From Enterobacter sp. JBIWA008 (GTDB lineage Bacteria; Pseudomonadota; Gammaproteobacteria; Enterobacterales; Enterobacteriaceae), in the NCBI RefSeq assembly GCF_019968765.1, contig NZ_CP074149.1:496001-560000 (forward strand): DNA of 64,000 bases, given 5' to 3'. Of the stretch, positions 9,670 through 19,290 are shown piece after piece (positions within the stretch are counted from its first letter, which is position 1; the number at the start of each line of letters is the position of its first letter). The position numbers and the translations under genes were made by a program. The notes under the pieces are model-generated. The model did not search any database. It had not been told where the DNA came from and saw nothing but the letters and a program-made list of their open reading frames with translations.

Positions 9670-10518
9670 TTAAAGAATGGCTTTAATGCTCTGGGCCAGC
9701 GGCGTCGTTGCGCGCCCGATCAGTTTGCTCAGCGTATGGCTATCGTCAAACAGTCCCCCTTTAGACGCGCCCACATCGGAATCCGCCAGCATATCGGCTA
9801 GTCCGGCAGGCAGGCCGACGCTTTTCAGCGCGGCGGCAAAATCCGCTTCACTGAGATTCTGGTAGGTGACCGGCTTTCCGCTCTGTTTGCTGAGTTCAGC
9901 CGCCAGTTCGCTCAGCGTCCAGCCGTGGTCGCCCGCCAGTTCATACACCTTGCCTTCATGCCCCTCTTCAGCAATCACTTTGGCTGCCGCCGCGGCATAG
10001 TCTGCACGGGTCGCAGAGGCAATTTTGCCTTCGCCTGCCGCACCAATAAATACGCCGTGTTCCAGCGCAGGCGGCGCGCTCGCCAGATAGTTTTCGGTAT
10101 ACCATCCATTGCGCAGCAGGGCATAAGGAATGCCGGATTCCGCCAGCGCTTTTTCAGTGGCAACGTGTTCAACGTGCAGACCGAGCGGCGATTTGTCCGC
10201 ATGCAGCAGGCTGGTGTAGGCGATAAATTTCACGCCTGCCGTTTTGGCGGCGTTAATTACATTCTGGTGCTGGGTTGCGCGCTGGCCGACTTCGCTGGAC
10301 GAGATCAGCAGGAGCTTATCCACGCCGCTGAGCGCGGCGGTCAATGCGGCTTCATCCGTGTAGTCTGCCTGACGTACCACAATTCCCTGCTGGCTTAAGG
10401 CTTGCGCTTTCGCCGGGTTACGTACGATGGCCACAATCTGGTTGGCCTGTACGGTTTTCAACAGCTGTTCGATAACGAGATGGCCAAGCTGGCCGGTAGC
10501 GCCGGTAATCGCGATCAT
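9670..10518 (-). CDS. qorB: NAD(P)H:quinone oxidoreductase QorB
   Basis: The 282-residue product is an NmrA/SDR-fold protein with the N-terminal dinucleotide motif ITGATGQLGHLV (residues 3-14). It corresponds to E. coli YtfG/QorB, which reduces quinones with NADPH in the cytoplasm. The divergent HxlR-type gene at 10603 is the cognate regulator in E. coli. Start at 10518 has an aaggagattc ribosome site. Confidence 0.93.
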   Translation of the reverse strand: MIAITGATGQLGHLVIEQLLKTVQANQIVAIVRNPAKAQALSQQGIVVRQADYTDEAALTAALSGVDKLLLISSSEVGQRATQHQNVINAAKTAGVKFIAYTSLLHADKSPLGLHVEHVATEKALAESGIPYALLRNGWYTENYLASAPPALEHGVFIGAAGEGKIASATRADYAAAAAKVIAEEGHEGKVYELAGDHGWTLSELAAELSKQSGKPVTYQNLSEADFAAALKSVGLPAGLADMLADSDVGASKGGLFDDSHTLSKLIGRATTPLAQSIKAIL

Positions 10519-10602
10519 GATGAATCTCCTTCGTGTTTATCAGGTGTTGTGGCACACTAGCACCATAGCTAACTTTTAGTAAGTACGTACAAAAAGGTAA
10601 GT
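10519..10602. promoter_or_regulatory. qorB-qorR divergent promoter
   Basis: 84 bp separate the two starts. The stretch around 10575-10602 has repeated AGTAAGTAC/GTACG words, including the palindrome GTACGTAC (10583-10590) and a nearby GGTAAGTATG. HxlR-type dimers bind such short inverted sites, so this is the likely shared operator. The assignment is inferred. Confidence 0.5.
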
Positions 10603-10989
10603 ATGAAAACAACGATATTGACCCTCAGCGAACAAATGCGCGATGGCAATCTTTTCGCGGAGCAGTGCCCTTCACGCGAGGTGCTCAAACACGTGACCAG
10701 CCGCTGGGGTGTACTGATTCTGCTGGCCCTGCGCCAGGGAACGCATCGCTTTAGCGATCTGCGCCGTAAAATGGGCGGGGTGAGCGAAAAAATGCTGTCC
10801 CAGTCGCTCCAGGCGCTGGAGCAGGACGGGTTTGTCGATCGCGTATCCTATCCGGTGGTGCCGCCGCACGTAGAGTATAGCCTGACGCCGATGGGCGTTG
10901 AGGTGAGCGAGAAGGTCGCTGCGCTGGCGGACTGGATTGAGGTGAATACGCCGAAGGTGATGGCGAATCGGGACGATCGCGCGGCGTAA
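10603..10989 (+). CDS. ytfH: HxlR-family redox-type regulator (YtfH/QorR)
   Basis: A 128-residue winged-helix protein with the HxlR signature: a single N-terminal cysteine (C24, in EQCPSREVL), then SRWGVLILLALRQGTHRFSDLRRKMGGVSEKMLSQSLQALEQDGFV split by recognition helix and wing. Family members sense electrophiles or oxidants through that cysteine. Divergent placement next to qorB supports a role as its regulator. Confidence 0.9.
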   Translation: MKTTILTLSEQMRDGNLFAEQCPSREVLKHVTSRWGVLILLALRQGTHRFSDLRRKMGGVSEKMLSQSLQALEQDGFVDRVSYPVVPPHVEYSLTPMGVEVSEKVAALADWIEVNTPKVMANRDDRAA

Positions 10990-11012
10990 ACGCCGGGTAA
11001 GTAGGGCCTGAT

Positions 11013-11050
11013 GCCCTCACCCTGACCCTCTCCCACAGGGAGAGGGAACA
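11013..11050. repeat. Dispersed CCCTCACCC-type palindromic element (copy 1)
   Basis: CCCTCACCCTGA precedes a perfect hairpin, CCCTCTCCC-aca-GGGAGAGGG (11026-11046). Related copies occur at 44325, 52938 and 56594, always between genes. Here it separates the convergent ytfH and cpdB. Confidence 0.75.
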
Positions 11051-11067
11051 AAGTTGCCGTTTTGTTT

Positions 11068-13011
11068 TTACTTACTCAAATCCACCTGATAAATCGCGAA
11101 CCCAATATCATCCGTTGCGACCTGTTTCATCGGATACTGTGCCTTGTCCTTAATGAACGCGGCAGCCTTATCGGACGGTGACGTTTCAAAGCGGATATCC
11201 AGTTTCGTTTCGCTGTGGATCGGTGCCAGACGCCAGTTGTTGTCCACCGCCGGATGAATTTCGCCCGCCTTCTTCGACTCCGCGCTGATCCACGCCGCCA
11301 GCACCGAGCGGTTCTCGTCCGGCGAGGCAAAGGCGATGTGGCTATCTCCCGTACCGGCAAACTTACCGCCGTAGGCGCGGTAGTTATTGGTCGCCACCAG
11401 GAAGGTTACATTCGGGTCGATCGCCTTGCCGTTGAAGGTCAGATTTTTGATGCGCTCCGCCTGCGGGTTAATGGCCTGACATTCGCCGTCATATTTCGCC
11501 GGCTGGGTGACGTCAATCTGGTAGTCCACGCCGTCGATCACGTCGAAGTTATAGGTACGGAAGCCGTCCCAGTTAATCAGCGACTGCGGCTTACTGCTGT
11601 GCGGGTCAATCTGGTTAAACTGTCCGGCAGAGCACTCCAGCCACTCTTTCACCTCCTGGCCCGTCGCTTTTACCACCACCAGCGTGTTTGGATAGAGATA
11701 GAGATCGGCGGCGTTACGGAAGGTCAGCTGGCCCTTTTCGACTTCCACATAGCTTGCCGGGTCATTCTTACGCCCGCCCACCTTGAATGGTGCTGCGGCT
11801 GACAGGACAGGCAGTTTTGCCAGATCCGGATCGCCCTGCACAAAGTGTTTGGCATAGGCTTTCTGCGCCATGTTGACGACCTGAACGGTCGGGTCGTCCT
11901 GCACCAGCGCCAGGAAGCTGTACATGTTGTCGGCGGATTTGCCGATCGGCTTGCTGACGAATTCGCGCGTGGCGTCGTGATCGTGCTTCAGCACGTCGAC
12001 CAGTTTTTTATCTTCCGCCGCCAGAGATTTTTTAGCCGCAGCGTCGTAAATCGGGCGCGCTTCGGCTTTTGACTGCGTCACCTTCCAGCTGCCGCCGTCG
12101 TTATTCAGCACCAGATCCACCACGCCAAGATGGTCGCCCCACATGCCCGGCATCACCGACGGCACGCCGTTGAGCGTCCCTTTCACTATATCCGCCCCTT
12201 TGATGCTGGCGAAATCTTTGCCCGGGAAGACCGCGTGGGCGTGACCGAACAGGATCGCGTCGACGCCCGGAACTTCACTCAGATAGTAAACGGAGTTTTC
12301 TGCCATGGCCTGATACGGATCGGCGGAGAGACCCGAGTGGGCGACAACGACCACCAGATCGGCACCTTTTTCGCGCATTTCCGGCACGTATTTGCGCGCG
12401 GTATCGGTGATGTCGTTAACGATCACCTTACCGTCGAGGTTGGCCTTATCCCACGTCATGATCTGCGGCGGGACAAAACCGATATAGCCGATTTTCAGCG
12501 TCTGTTTGTTACCGTCCTGGTCGACGACGTTTGTCTCTTTAATGAGGTAAGGAGTGAAGAGCGGTTTTTGCGTCTTAACGTCGATGATATTGGCGTTAAC
12601 GTACGGGAATTTCGCACCGGCGAGCGCATCGTGCAGGTATGTCAGACCGTAGTTGAATTCGTGGTTACCGAGGTTGCCGACGGTGTAATCCAGGGTGTTC
12701 ATCGCTTTATAAACAGGATGGATCTCGCCTTTTTTCAGTCCCCTTGTCGCCATGTAATCCCCGAGCGGACTACCCTGAATGAGATCGCCATTGTCGACCA
12801 GCACGCTATTTTTCACTTCACCGCGCGCGGCATCGATCAAGCTTGCCGTGCGTACCAGGCCAAATTTTTCCGTCGGAGTATCTTTGTAGTAATCGAAGTC
12901 CATCATGTTGCTGTGCAGATCGGTCGTTTCCAGAATACGCAGATCTACCGTCGCCGCCTGCGCGCTCGTTGCAATCAGCGTCACCAGAAGCGTTGCACTA
13001 AACTTAATCAT
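11068..13011 (-). CDS. cpdB: 2',3'-cyclic-nucleotide 2'-phosphodiesterase/3'-nucleotidase
   Basis: Start chosen at 13011 (MIKFSATLL), which gives 647 residues, the E. coli CpdB length, and a clean signal peptide ending SAQA. The reading frame is open further upstream but lacks support. The periplasmic enzyme has an N-terminal metallophosphoesterase domain ([30 protein letters not shown]) and a C-terminal 5'-nucleotidase domain. It hydrolyses 2',3'-cyclic nucleotides and 3'-nucleotides for salvage. It diverges from cysQ. Confidence 0.95.
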   Translation of the reverse strand: MIKFSATLLVTLIATSAQAATVDLRILETTDLHSNMMDFDYYKDTPTEKFGLVRTASLIDAARGEVKNSVLVDNGDLIQGSPLGDYMATRGLKKGEIHPVYKAMNTLDYTVGNLGNHEFNYGLTYLHDALAGAKFPYVNANIIDVKTQKPLFTPYLIKETNVVDQDGNKQTLKIGYIGFVPPQIMTWDKANLDGKVIVNDITDTARKYVPEMREKGADLVVVVAHSGLSADPYQAMAENSVYYLSEVPGVDAILFGHAHAVFPGKDFASIKGADIVKGTLNGVPSVMPGMWGDHLGVVDLVLNNDGGSWKVTQSKAEARPIYDAAAKKSLAAEDKKLVDVLKHDHDATREFVSKPIGKSADNMYSFLALVQDDPTVQVVNMAQKAYAKHFVQGDPDLAKLPVLSAAAPFKVGGRKNDPASYVEVEKGQLTFRNAADLYLYPNTLVVVKATGQEVKEWLECSAGQFNQIDPHSSKPQSLINWDGFRTYNFDVIDGVDYQIDVTQPAKYDGECQAINPQAERIKNLTFNGKAIDPNVTFLVATNNYRAYGGKFAGTGDSHIAFASPDENRSVLAAWISAESKKAGEIHPAVDNNWRLAPIHSETKLDIRFETSPSDKAAAFIKDKAQYPMKQVATDDIGFAIYQVDLSK

Positions 13012-13201
13012 CAGAGGAGTCCTTTTTTCGATGCAGACCACAAAAGAGTATGTATCTATAGCTTGTTGCTTACAGAAATGTGAATCCTGACAGAAAAAAG
13101 TAACCTGAAACCAGAATTGCTTCACAGATAGCGGAATTATTCACATTACGATATAACTAAAACAAAGAGTTAACCTCACTGCGTTAACAAAGAGGTGGAA
13201 A

Positions 13202-13942
13202 ATGCTAGATAAAATTTGTCAGCTCGCACGGGATGCGGGAGATGCCATCATGCAGGTGTATGACGGCAGTAAACCTGTGGAGGTTGTCAGCAAAGCCGAC
13301 GATTCTCCGGTCACGGCAGCGGATATTGCGGCGCATAAGGTGATCCTGAAAGGGTTACAGGCCTTAACGCCGGACATCCCTGTTCTGTCAGAAGAAGCGC
13401 CGCAAAGCTGGGACGAACGCCAGCACTGGCAGCGCTACTGGCTGGTCGATCCGCTGGACGGGACAAAAGAGTTCATCAAGCGCAACGGTGAATTTACCGT
13501 CAATATCGCCCTGATTGAGAAGGGTAAAGCGGTGCTGGGCGTGGTCTACGCGCCGGTGATGAAAGTGATGTACAGCGCTGCAGAAGGGAAGGCATGGAAG
13601 GAAGAGTGCGGCGTGCGCAAGCAGATCCAGGTGCGCGATGCGCGTCCACCGCTGGTGGTAATTAGCCGCTCGCACGGCGACAGCGAACTGCGGGAGTACC
13701 TGCAGCAGCTGGGTGAACACCAGACCACCTCGATTGGCTCATCGCTGAAATTCTGCCTGGTAGCGGAAGGTCAGGCGCAGCTGTATCCTCGCTTTGGGCC
13801 AACCAACGTCTGGGATACCGCGGCTGGTCATGCCGTTGCCGCGGCCGCCGGGGCGCATGTTCATGACTGGCAGGGCAAGCCGCTGGACTATACCCCGCGC
13901 GAATCCTTCCTCAACCCCGGCTTCCGCGTCTCTATTTACTGA
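13202..13942 (+). CDS. cysQ: 3'(2'),5'-bisphosphate nucleotidase
   Basis: The 246-residue product is an inositol-monophosphatase-fold enzyme with the metal motif DPLDGTKEF (residues about 83-91), EEAP (metal ligand glutamate) and WDTAAGHAV near the C-terminus. It converts PAP to AMP, removing a by-product of sulfate assimilation. The ATG at 13202 follows aaagaggtgg. The last 7 bp overlap the end of the convergent ytfJ. Confidence 0.95.
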   Translation: MLDKICQLARDAGDAIMQVYDGSKPVEVVSKADDSPVTAADIAAHKVILKGLQALTPDIPVLSEEAPQSWDERQHWQRYWLVDPLDGTKEFIKRNGEFTVNIALIEKGKAVLGVVYAPVMKVMYSAAEGKAWKEECGVRKQIQVRDARPPLVVISRSHGDSELREYLQQLGEHQTTSIGSSLKFCLVAEGQAQLYPRFGPTNVWDTAAGHAVAAAAGAHVHDWQGKPLDYTPRESFLNPGFRVSIY

Positions 13943-14493
13943 GCCAGCAGCTTATGCAGCAGGTCGACAACCTGCTGCACCTCTTCCTGGGTTAACGCGC
14001 CGTCTTTCGCCCACTGTACGCGGCCCTCTTTATCCAGCACGATAATCGCAGAGCTCTCTTCCTCCAGCTGCCAGGCCTTACGGGTTACGCCGTTGCTGTC
14101 GACGATAAACTGCGACCACGGATAGAGCTTTTTATTGCTCTCAAGGCTGGAGCGCACAAACATCCCGGATCCCGGAATGGCGTCATCGGTATTCACAATT
14201 GTGGTGGTCTGGTAGCGGTCATGCGGGAATTTTGCAGATTTGATCGCTTCCACCAGGCTGGCATTTTTCTCTTTTGCGGATGTACGACCGGCAATATGTT
14301 GTACAACTCTCACTTTGCCCGCGAGCTGCGCGCTATTCCAGGGTTTGTAGCTAAACTTATCATTGTCGAGAATCAGTTCTCCCCGGTCAGCAATGCCGAC
14401 TGGCGGTACACGTTGTCCTTTTTCAATGCTGTGAGCGGAAGCCCACAGGGGCAGTAGCAGGCAGGCTGCTGCAAGGATATTACGTAGGGTCAT
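13936..14493 (-). CDS. ytfJ: YtfJ family periplasmic protein
   Basis: A 185-residue protein with a signal peptide (about residues 1-20, ending ASA before HSIEKGQ). The rest matches the YtfJ family, which has a thioredoxin-like fold but no CXXC motif here. Function is not established. Its stop codon overlaps the 3' end of cysQ on the other strand. Confidence 0.9.
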   Translation of the reverse strand: MTLRNILAAACLLLPLWASAHSIEKGQRVPPVGIADRGELILDNDKFSYKPWNSAQLAGKVRVVQHIAGRTSAKEKNASLVEAIKSAKFPHDRYQTTTIVNTDDAIPGSGMFVRSSLESNKKLYPWSQFIVDSNGVTRKAWQLEEESSAIIVLDKEGRVQWAKDGALTQEEVQQVVDLLHKLLAQ

Positions 14494-14817
14494 GGCGTTT
14501 CCTTATTGTTTGCAGGTGATCTGACCACTTGGTCTTACGCTTTTAATCATAAGTGCGATCAATGGGGTTTTCCCGCAATCCCGATGCCAGTTTGCGGGCG
14601 AACGCACATATCCATGAAAAAACGACGGCTTATACTGCGCCCGGTCACGCTTTGCAAAGATTATTCTGAATAATTGTAATCAAACGGTAAATAAACTTAT
14701 GCACACTGGGTAACACCGTAGTTCTGGTCTATAGTCATTGGGCATCAAAATTTGCGCTCAGGACAGTCGGGCCGATTGTGGCACCGCATGAGCGTATGAT
14801 TCGCAGGAGATACAAGA
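14494..14817. promoter_or_regulatory. ytfJ-ytfK divergent intergenic region
   Basis: 324 bp without a gene. The part near ytfK is AT-rich (14660-14705, e.g. attattctgaataattgtaatcaaac) and should hold the ytfK promoter. E. coli ytfK belongs to the PhoB and ppGpp-related regulons, but I could not identify a convincing Pho box. Confidence 0.35.
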
Positions 14818-15024
14818 ATGAAAATTTTCCAACGCTACAACCCGCTTCAGGTGGCGAAGTACGTGAAGATCCTGTTCCGTGGACGGTTGTATATCAAGGA
14901 TGTTGGCGCTTTTGAGTTTGATAAGGGCAAGATCCTTGTCCCAAAAGTGAAGGACAAACAGCACCTTTCTGTGATGTCCGAAGTCAACCGTCAGGTTATG
15001 CGTCTGCAAACTGAGATGGCTTAA
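14818..15024 (+). CDS. ytfK: YtfK, DUF1107 stringent-response modulator
   Basis: A 68-residue basic cytoplasmic protein, the same length as E. coli YtfK and plainly the same family ([20 protein letters not shown]). In E. coli it stimulates SpoT-dependent (p)ppGpp accumulation during phosphate and fatty acid starvation. The ATG follows a good aggagataca ribosome site. A strong terminator follows. Confidence 0.94.
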   Translation: MKIFQRYNPLQVAKYVKILFRGRLYIKDVGAFEFDKGKILVPKVKDKQHLSVMSEVNRQVMRLQTEMA

Positions 15025-15050
15025 CCAAAGTGCTATGCAGTAGTTAAAAA

Positions 15051-15079
15051 AACGGCTCCCAATGGGAGCCGTTGATGTT
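15051..15079 (+). terminator. ytfK intrinsic terminator
   Basis: AACGGCTCCC, loop AAT, GGGAGCCGTT: a perfect 10-bp stem preceded by an A-run and followed by gatgttt. It lies between ytfK and the convergent ytfL and probably serves both. Confidence 0.8.
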
Positions 15080-15093
15080 TGTAGGGGGGCGCT

Positions 15094-16431
15094 TTACGCC
15101 GACACCTTCTCTTCCGCGTCCGGCAACTTCGGTACCAGTACGGTCGGTTTGTTGTCGATGCGCGTCACCAGCAGCTGATCGATGCGGTAGTTATCAATAT
15201 CCACCACCTCAAACTTGTAGCCGGAGAACTTCACCGAGTCGGTACGTTTCGGGATCTTACGCAGCATAAACATCATAAAGCCGCCGATGGTCTCGTAGTT
15301 GCCGGACTGCGGGAACTCGTCGATATCCAGCACGCGCATTACGTCTTCAATCGGTGTGCCGCCATCAATCAGCCATGAATTATCGTCACGCTGAACAATC
15401 TGCTCTTCCAGCCCCTGGCCAACCAGGTCGCCCATCAGCGTGGTCATCACGTCGTTCAGGGTGATAATCCCCACCACCAGCGCGTATTCGTTCATGATAA
15501 CCGCGAAGTCTTCCCCGGCGGTTTTGAAACTTTCCAGCGCTTCTGAGAGCGTCAGGGTGTCCGGTACAATCAGGGTGTTACGGATCTGCACGCCGCTGTT
15601 GAGCGCCAGGCTTTGGTTTGCCAGCACGCGGTTCAGCAGGTCTTTGGAGTCGACATAACCGATGATGTGGTCGATATCTTCATTACAGACCAGGAACTTA
15701 GAGTGCGGATGCTGCGCTACTTTGTTCTTCAGGCTCTGCTCATCTTCATGTAAATCGAACCAGATAATGTTCTCACGGCCCGTCATGGAAGACGGCACGG
15801 TACGGGATTCCAGTTCGAATACGTTCTCAATCAGCTCGTGTTCCTGCTTGCGCAGCACCCCGGCCAGCGCGCCGGCTTCCACGACCGCATAAATGTCGTC
15901 AGACGTGATGTCGTCTTTACGCACCATCGGCAGCTTAAAGATGCGGAAAATGACGTTTGCCAGGCCGTTGAAGAACCACACCAGCGGACGAAACACGTAC
16001 AGACAGAAGCGCATCGGGTTGATGATACGCAAAGCCACAGCTTCTGGCGCAATCATACCGATGCGTTTCGGGGTCAGGTCTGCAAAGAGGATGAACAGGC
16101 CGGTTACCAGCGAGAAGGAGAGGATAAAGCTCAGCTGTTCGGCCAGTTCAACGGACATGTACTGCACAAACAGGCTATAAAACGCCGGGGAAAACGCCGC
16201 ATCACCCACGATACCGCCGAGGATGGCGACCGCGTTGAGGCCAATCTGCACCACGGTGAAGAACATGCCGGGGTTTTCCTGCATTTTCAGGATGCGGGTG
16301 GCATTGATGTTGCCTTCATCGGCAAGCAGCTTCAGTTTGATTTTACGGGACGCGGCCAGCGAGATCTCAGATATCGAGAAAAACGCGCTGACGGCAATCA
16401 GACAAAGTATTACTAAAATACTGTTTAACAT
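15094..16431 (-). CDS. ytfL: Hemolysin-family CNNM/CBS membrane protein YtfL
   Basis: A 445-residue inner-membrane protein. The N-terminal DUF21/CNNM domain has about four hydrophobic segments (1-180). A CBS pair (about 205-335) and a C-terminal CorC/HlyC transporter-associated domain follow. E. coli YtfL has been linked to cadaverine or cation homeostasis; its exact role is less certain than its family. Its first codons and upstream region are contained in the 160-bp repeat that bounds the adjacent island. Confidence 0.92.
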   Translation of the reverse strand: MLNSILVILCLIAVSAFFSISEISLAASRKIKLKLLADEGNINATRILKMQENPGMFFTVVQIGLNAVAILGGIVGDAAFSPAFYSLFVQYMSVELAEQLSFILSFSLVTGLFILFADLTPKRIGMIAPEAVALRIINPMRFCLYVFRPLVWFFNGLANVIFRIFKLPMVRKDDITSDDIYAVVEAGALAGVLRKQEHELIENVFELESRTVPSSMTGRENIIWFDLHEDEQSLKNKVAQHPHSKFLVCNEDIDHIIGYVDSKDLLNRVLANQSLALNSGVQIRNTLIVPDTLTLSEALESFKTAGEDFAVIMNEYALVVGIITLNDVMTTLMGDLVGQGLEEQIVQRDDNSWLIDGGTPIEDVMRVLDIDEFPQSGNYETIGGFMMFMLRKIPKRTDSVKFSGYKFEVVDIDNYRIDQLLVTRIDNKPTVLVPKLPDAEEKVSA

Positions 16432-16580
16432 AGTTTATCCGGCTTCTCGCCAGATCCTCAGAAGGGGAGTTGATACCATTCGTGTGAAAACACATTGAAA
16501 ATCAGCTCGTAGCGTTGAGCCGATTATTTCAGCGGGTAGTATAGCGTAAAGAGATGTAAATCTGCCAGAGGTCACATTTT
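16421..16580. repeat. Left 160-bp direct repeat (attachment-site copy, ytfL side)
   Basis: Base-for-base identical to 25674-25833 by reading. It contains the first eleven bases of ytfL coding sequence on the minus strand and all of the upstream sequence to the edge of the island. Repeats flanking an integrase are expected products of site-specific integration; 160 bp is long for a core, so the true crossover is a shorter segment within it. Confidence 0.9.
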
Positions 16581-16650
16581 TACGCTTAAGTACCGAGAAG
16601 TGTTGTGCTTGGGAATTGATGGGAACCATTCTCATTTAAAGAGGGTTTTC

Positions 16651-17850
16651 ATGCAATCTTTACCAGATCTTTATCCAATCTTTATACAGCAAAATGTGCG
16701 TTTTTTAGACAGGACAGCTTCCTCTGAACGCTCTTTTATGTGGCAGCGTCGATTAGCTGGGAAACTTCTTCGAGTTAGCCTACGCACTCAGGACAGAAAT
16801 GTGGCTCAGTATCGTGCCGTAAAGCTCACTGAAGCCTTTATAAGGCTCTCTCAGCTAATGGGAAATACAAATCCACTATTGATTCGTGAAACGCTTCTAA
16901 AGGCCAGAGATAAGCAAATAGAGGATGAATTTTTATCCGCCGCCTCTGTATGTCATGTCTCGCCGCATCCAGTAATACAAGAAAAGAGCATTTCCCCTTT
17001 ATTGTCATCAGTACTTAATGAGTGGCTTGAGGAGATGAGTTCTGATTGGGCGAAGAGTACCAAAGTGCTTAATGAGAGAACGGTGAATGGTTTCCTGGAA
17101 TGGTGTGGGGATATCCCAGTAGCTTCAGTTACGAAAAAGACGGTGAGTACTTATAAAAAGTTTCTTGATAAGTCGGGTAAGTCACCTCGATCCAGACAAG
17201 ATGCCATTATTAAGGTTTCTGCGATGTTCAATTTCGCTATGAAGCAACGTGATTACATCGTGAAGAATCCTTTTTTGGGGATGAACTATAAGAATGTTGA
17301 AAATGTGAGTATTAAAACGGGTGTTTCATTAAGGGAGCATCAAAAAATAATTTCTTCTGAGCATGTTGGTAATACCAGGTCCTTATGGTGGTTACTAAAC
17401 CTACTTTTTTACACAGGAGTACGTATCGGTGAGGCGATCCAAATCTCTTCAAATGATTATATTGAGAAAGAAGACCAAGGAATACTCATCAAGTGTATCA
17501 GCATTAATGATGCGGGTACTAAAACCGTTAAGAATAACGAGTCAATTCGCGATATACCTTTAAGTGATAGTCTTCTAAAGGCTGGTATATGGGAAGAGAA
17601 ACCAATATATCATTGGGTTAATAATTCATCTGCAAGTAATGCCGTAAGCAAGGCTTTCAAAAAAGCAGGTATGAAACATACAGCACATGACTATAGATAT
17701 GGCTTGTCAGACCGATTGAGAGATCTTCAAGAAGTACCAGACCATATAAGATTCTCGATACTTGGACATGCTCATCGAACAATGACGGATAGAACATACA
17801 GGAGTAAACAACCACTTCTGCAAATGAAACAAGTGATTGATCGTATCTGA
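16651..17850 (+). CDS. int: Tyrosine-type site-specific integrase
   Basis: Start chosen at 16651 (MQSLPDLYP), where aaagagggttttc supplies a ribosome site; an upstream in-frame ATG at 16600 has none. The 399-residue product has a P4-integrase-like N-terminal half, a core-binding SAM-like domain (about 115-205) and a catalytic domain with all six expected positions: R in TGVRIGEA, K in AGTKTVKNN, H-x-x-R in HDYRYG, H in LGHAH and nucleophile Y in DRTYRSK. It sits 71 bp inside the left repeat, the usual position for an integrase beside its att site, and should catalyse insertion and excision. Confidence 0.93.
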   Translation: MQSLPDLYPIFIQQNVRFLDRTASSERSFMWQRRLAGKLLRVSLRTQDRNVAQYRAVKLTEAFIRLSQLMGNTNPLLIRETLLKARDKQIEDEFLSAASVCHVSPHPVIQEKSISPLLSSVLNEWLEEMSSDWAKSTKVLNERTVNGFLEWCGDIPVASVTKKTVSTYKKFLDKSGKSPRSRQDAIIKVSAMFNFAMKQRDYIVKNPFLGMNYKNVENVSIKTGVSLREHQKIISSEHVGNTRSLWWLLNLLFYTGVRIGEAIQISSNDYIEKEDQGILIKCISINDAGTKTVKNNESIRDIPLSDSLLKAGIWEEKPIYHWVNNSSASNAVSKAFKKAGMKHTAHDYRYGLSDRLRDLQEVPDHIRFSILGHAHRTMTDRTYRSKQPLLQMKQVIDRI

Positions 17851-17975
17851 ATTAAAAGCAAGCACATGGATGTGTTATCGGGAGGTACATTACTTTAAAT
17901 CATTCGTGAAATTCTTTCCCTTTATATCCTATACTAAAAGGGGTAATGAATTTATAAAAATGTGAGGTTTAAATT

Positions 17976-18134
17976 ATGAGAATGAAAGAATATTATTATG
18001 ATAAGGCACTATCTTATTATAAGTTATTAGAAGAAGAGTATGAATGTATTATAAGGAATGAGGAAAGAGTGTTTTCTAAAGGCAGCAATAAGAAGTTGTT
18101 AATAAAATCAAATATAAGCAATGCTAAAAAATAA
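17976..18134 (+). CDS. Small charged hypothetical protein (52 aa)
   Basis: Unrecognised. The ORF starts MRMKEYYYDKAL, is rich in Glu, Lys and Tyr, and is predicted helical (YYKLLEEEYECIIRNEER). A GAGG at 17964-17967, eight bases before the ATG, is a convincing ribosome site. Its 3' end overlaps the next small ORF by 14 bases, which suggests coupling. Its place after the integrase is where excisionases are often found, but no HTH is evident, so that idea is weak. Confidence 0.5.
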   Translation: MRMKEYYYDKALSYYKLLEEEYECIIRNEERVFSKGSNKKLLIKSNISNAKK

Positions 18135-18306
18135 TCCACATTCATTTTTATTTTATGGGTTTTTATATGTGCTGAATATTTTTGTCACTGTTCATTTTTA
18201 TTCTTTGGTTATGACATTGAAATTTACATCATATTTTCAATGGGTAACCGATTCCTTAGTTTTTATGTTTTACGATAGAAACAGGTGCGTTGCTATTATT
18301 CCATAA
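18121..18306 (+). CDS. Small hydrophobic hypothetical protein (61 aa)
   Basis: Unrecognised. One or two membrane segments are likely (FLFYGFLYVLNIFVTVHFYSLVM, split by a His), followed by a polar tail. There is no ribosome site, but the ATG lies inside the end of the preceding 52-codon ORF, so translation could be coupled. A hydrophilic/hydrophobic overlapping pair may be a regulator-toxin unit; that is speculation. Confidence 0.35.
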   Translation: MLKNNPHSFLFYGFLYVLNIFVTVHFYSLVMTLKFTSYFQWVTDSLVFMFYDRNRCVAIIP

Positions 18307-18384
18307 TCTAAAGGCGGGTTACTTAGCAACACTTATTAATACAAGCCATTAAATATAAATGTACTAAAAAACACATATTTCATC

Positions 18385-18414
18385 CCCTATAAATATCTAC
18401 CGATATTTATAGGG
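18385..18414. repeat. Perfect 12-bp inverted repeat
   Basis: CCCTATAAATAT, loop CTACCG, ATATTTATAGGG. The stem is perfect but not followed by a T-run on either side, so it is more likely an operator, an RNA element or the 5' border of the structured region that follows than a terminator. Confidence 0.6.
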
Positions 18415-18479
18415 AGAGAAGAAAAAAATGAAATGAATTTAAATTATGTCCTATACTATATGTATAGTTAAAAATCCTG

Positions 18480-19290
18480 TTGGTGTACCCGTTAGTCGTG
18501 GGTTAATGATAAGAGCGTCATTATCCTTGGTATAATAAATTAAAACCTGATCCTATCGACAAGTAGATGGCAGATGAGTTGTTCAACAGAACGCAGTGCA
18601 AATGAAACCCGTGCAAATTTCCCGAGCGTAAATTCCAGACAAAAAAGACGAAAACGCAGGAGTCACGGCAATGTGGCACTATAAAGGAATCGGATAATAC
18701 CCCGTAGATTCCCTTGATAGACATATAAGGCCAATCCTTACCAAATGGTATAAGGGAGTCTATTACTTCTAATAGATTCTGTGGCGAATTTATACAATAT
18801 AGATCCGTCCAGAATTTGAGAAGTACTTAGACGCTTATAGGAGTTATTCATACAGCTTTTATAAGAAGAGTAGCGATGAGCTACGACCGTTGCAGAGAAT
18901 GGCGATAGGAAGAAACAGGGCAACCCGCTTCCGCTTGAGTACAATATAGTTGTATTCAAAATTCGCTGTATGAAATGTTGATGAGTATCAGCGTCAAGAA
19001 ATACAAATTATTTGTATATCTTGAATTTCTTCCCCCTTAGTGGGGGATCAAAATGTATCCAAGAAATCCCGTCAAGGGGTAACGCTGTTAAAGCTAATCA
19101 GTACCTAATAAACGTATCGCTAAAGCAAAACTTAATATCCAATGAATTGATATTCGACTTTAATTGAACGCAGTGAGATTAAATCGAATGAAATTCCTGG
19201 TTCGCTTGTAAAGCGAGACAGTCAATATTCAATGAAAGTATCAGTTCAATTGGATATCGTAAGGATTGATAATTTCAATTTTTCTTTGTG
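18480..19290 (+). ncRNA. Candidate large structured noncoding RNA
   Basis: About 800 bp with no credible ORF but dense nested complementarity. Helices seen: CTAT..AAGGAATC with GATTCCCTT..ATAG (18678-18721); TCTATTA-cttc-TAATAGA; GTAGC-gatga-GCTAC; GGAAG..GGG-caa-CCC..CTTCC (18908-18932); GAGTACAA-tatag-TTGTATTC; a GGCGA/TCGCT closing pair; CAGCGT (18989) with ACGCTG (19082) enclosing three hairpins, one with 15-nt arms (18994-19024); ATATCCAAT with ATTGGATAT enclosing two further hairpins (19136-19258). Two pairs are G-U if read on the plus strand but A-C on the minus strand, favouring plus-strand transcription. Ends are approximate. No known RNA family was recognised. Confidence 0.55.

Noticed and set aside
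18521..18959. Two minus-strand frames of 67 and 73 codons in the structured island region
   Set aside because: No ribosome sites or recognisable composition; they coincide with the dense helices and are explained by chance.
18480..19290. Retron, group I or group II intron as explanation of the structured region
   Set aside because: No reverse transcriptase, maturase or homing endonuclease is nearby and no domain V or intron core motif was seen.
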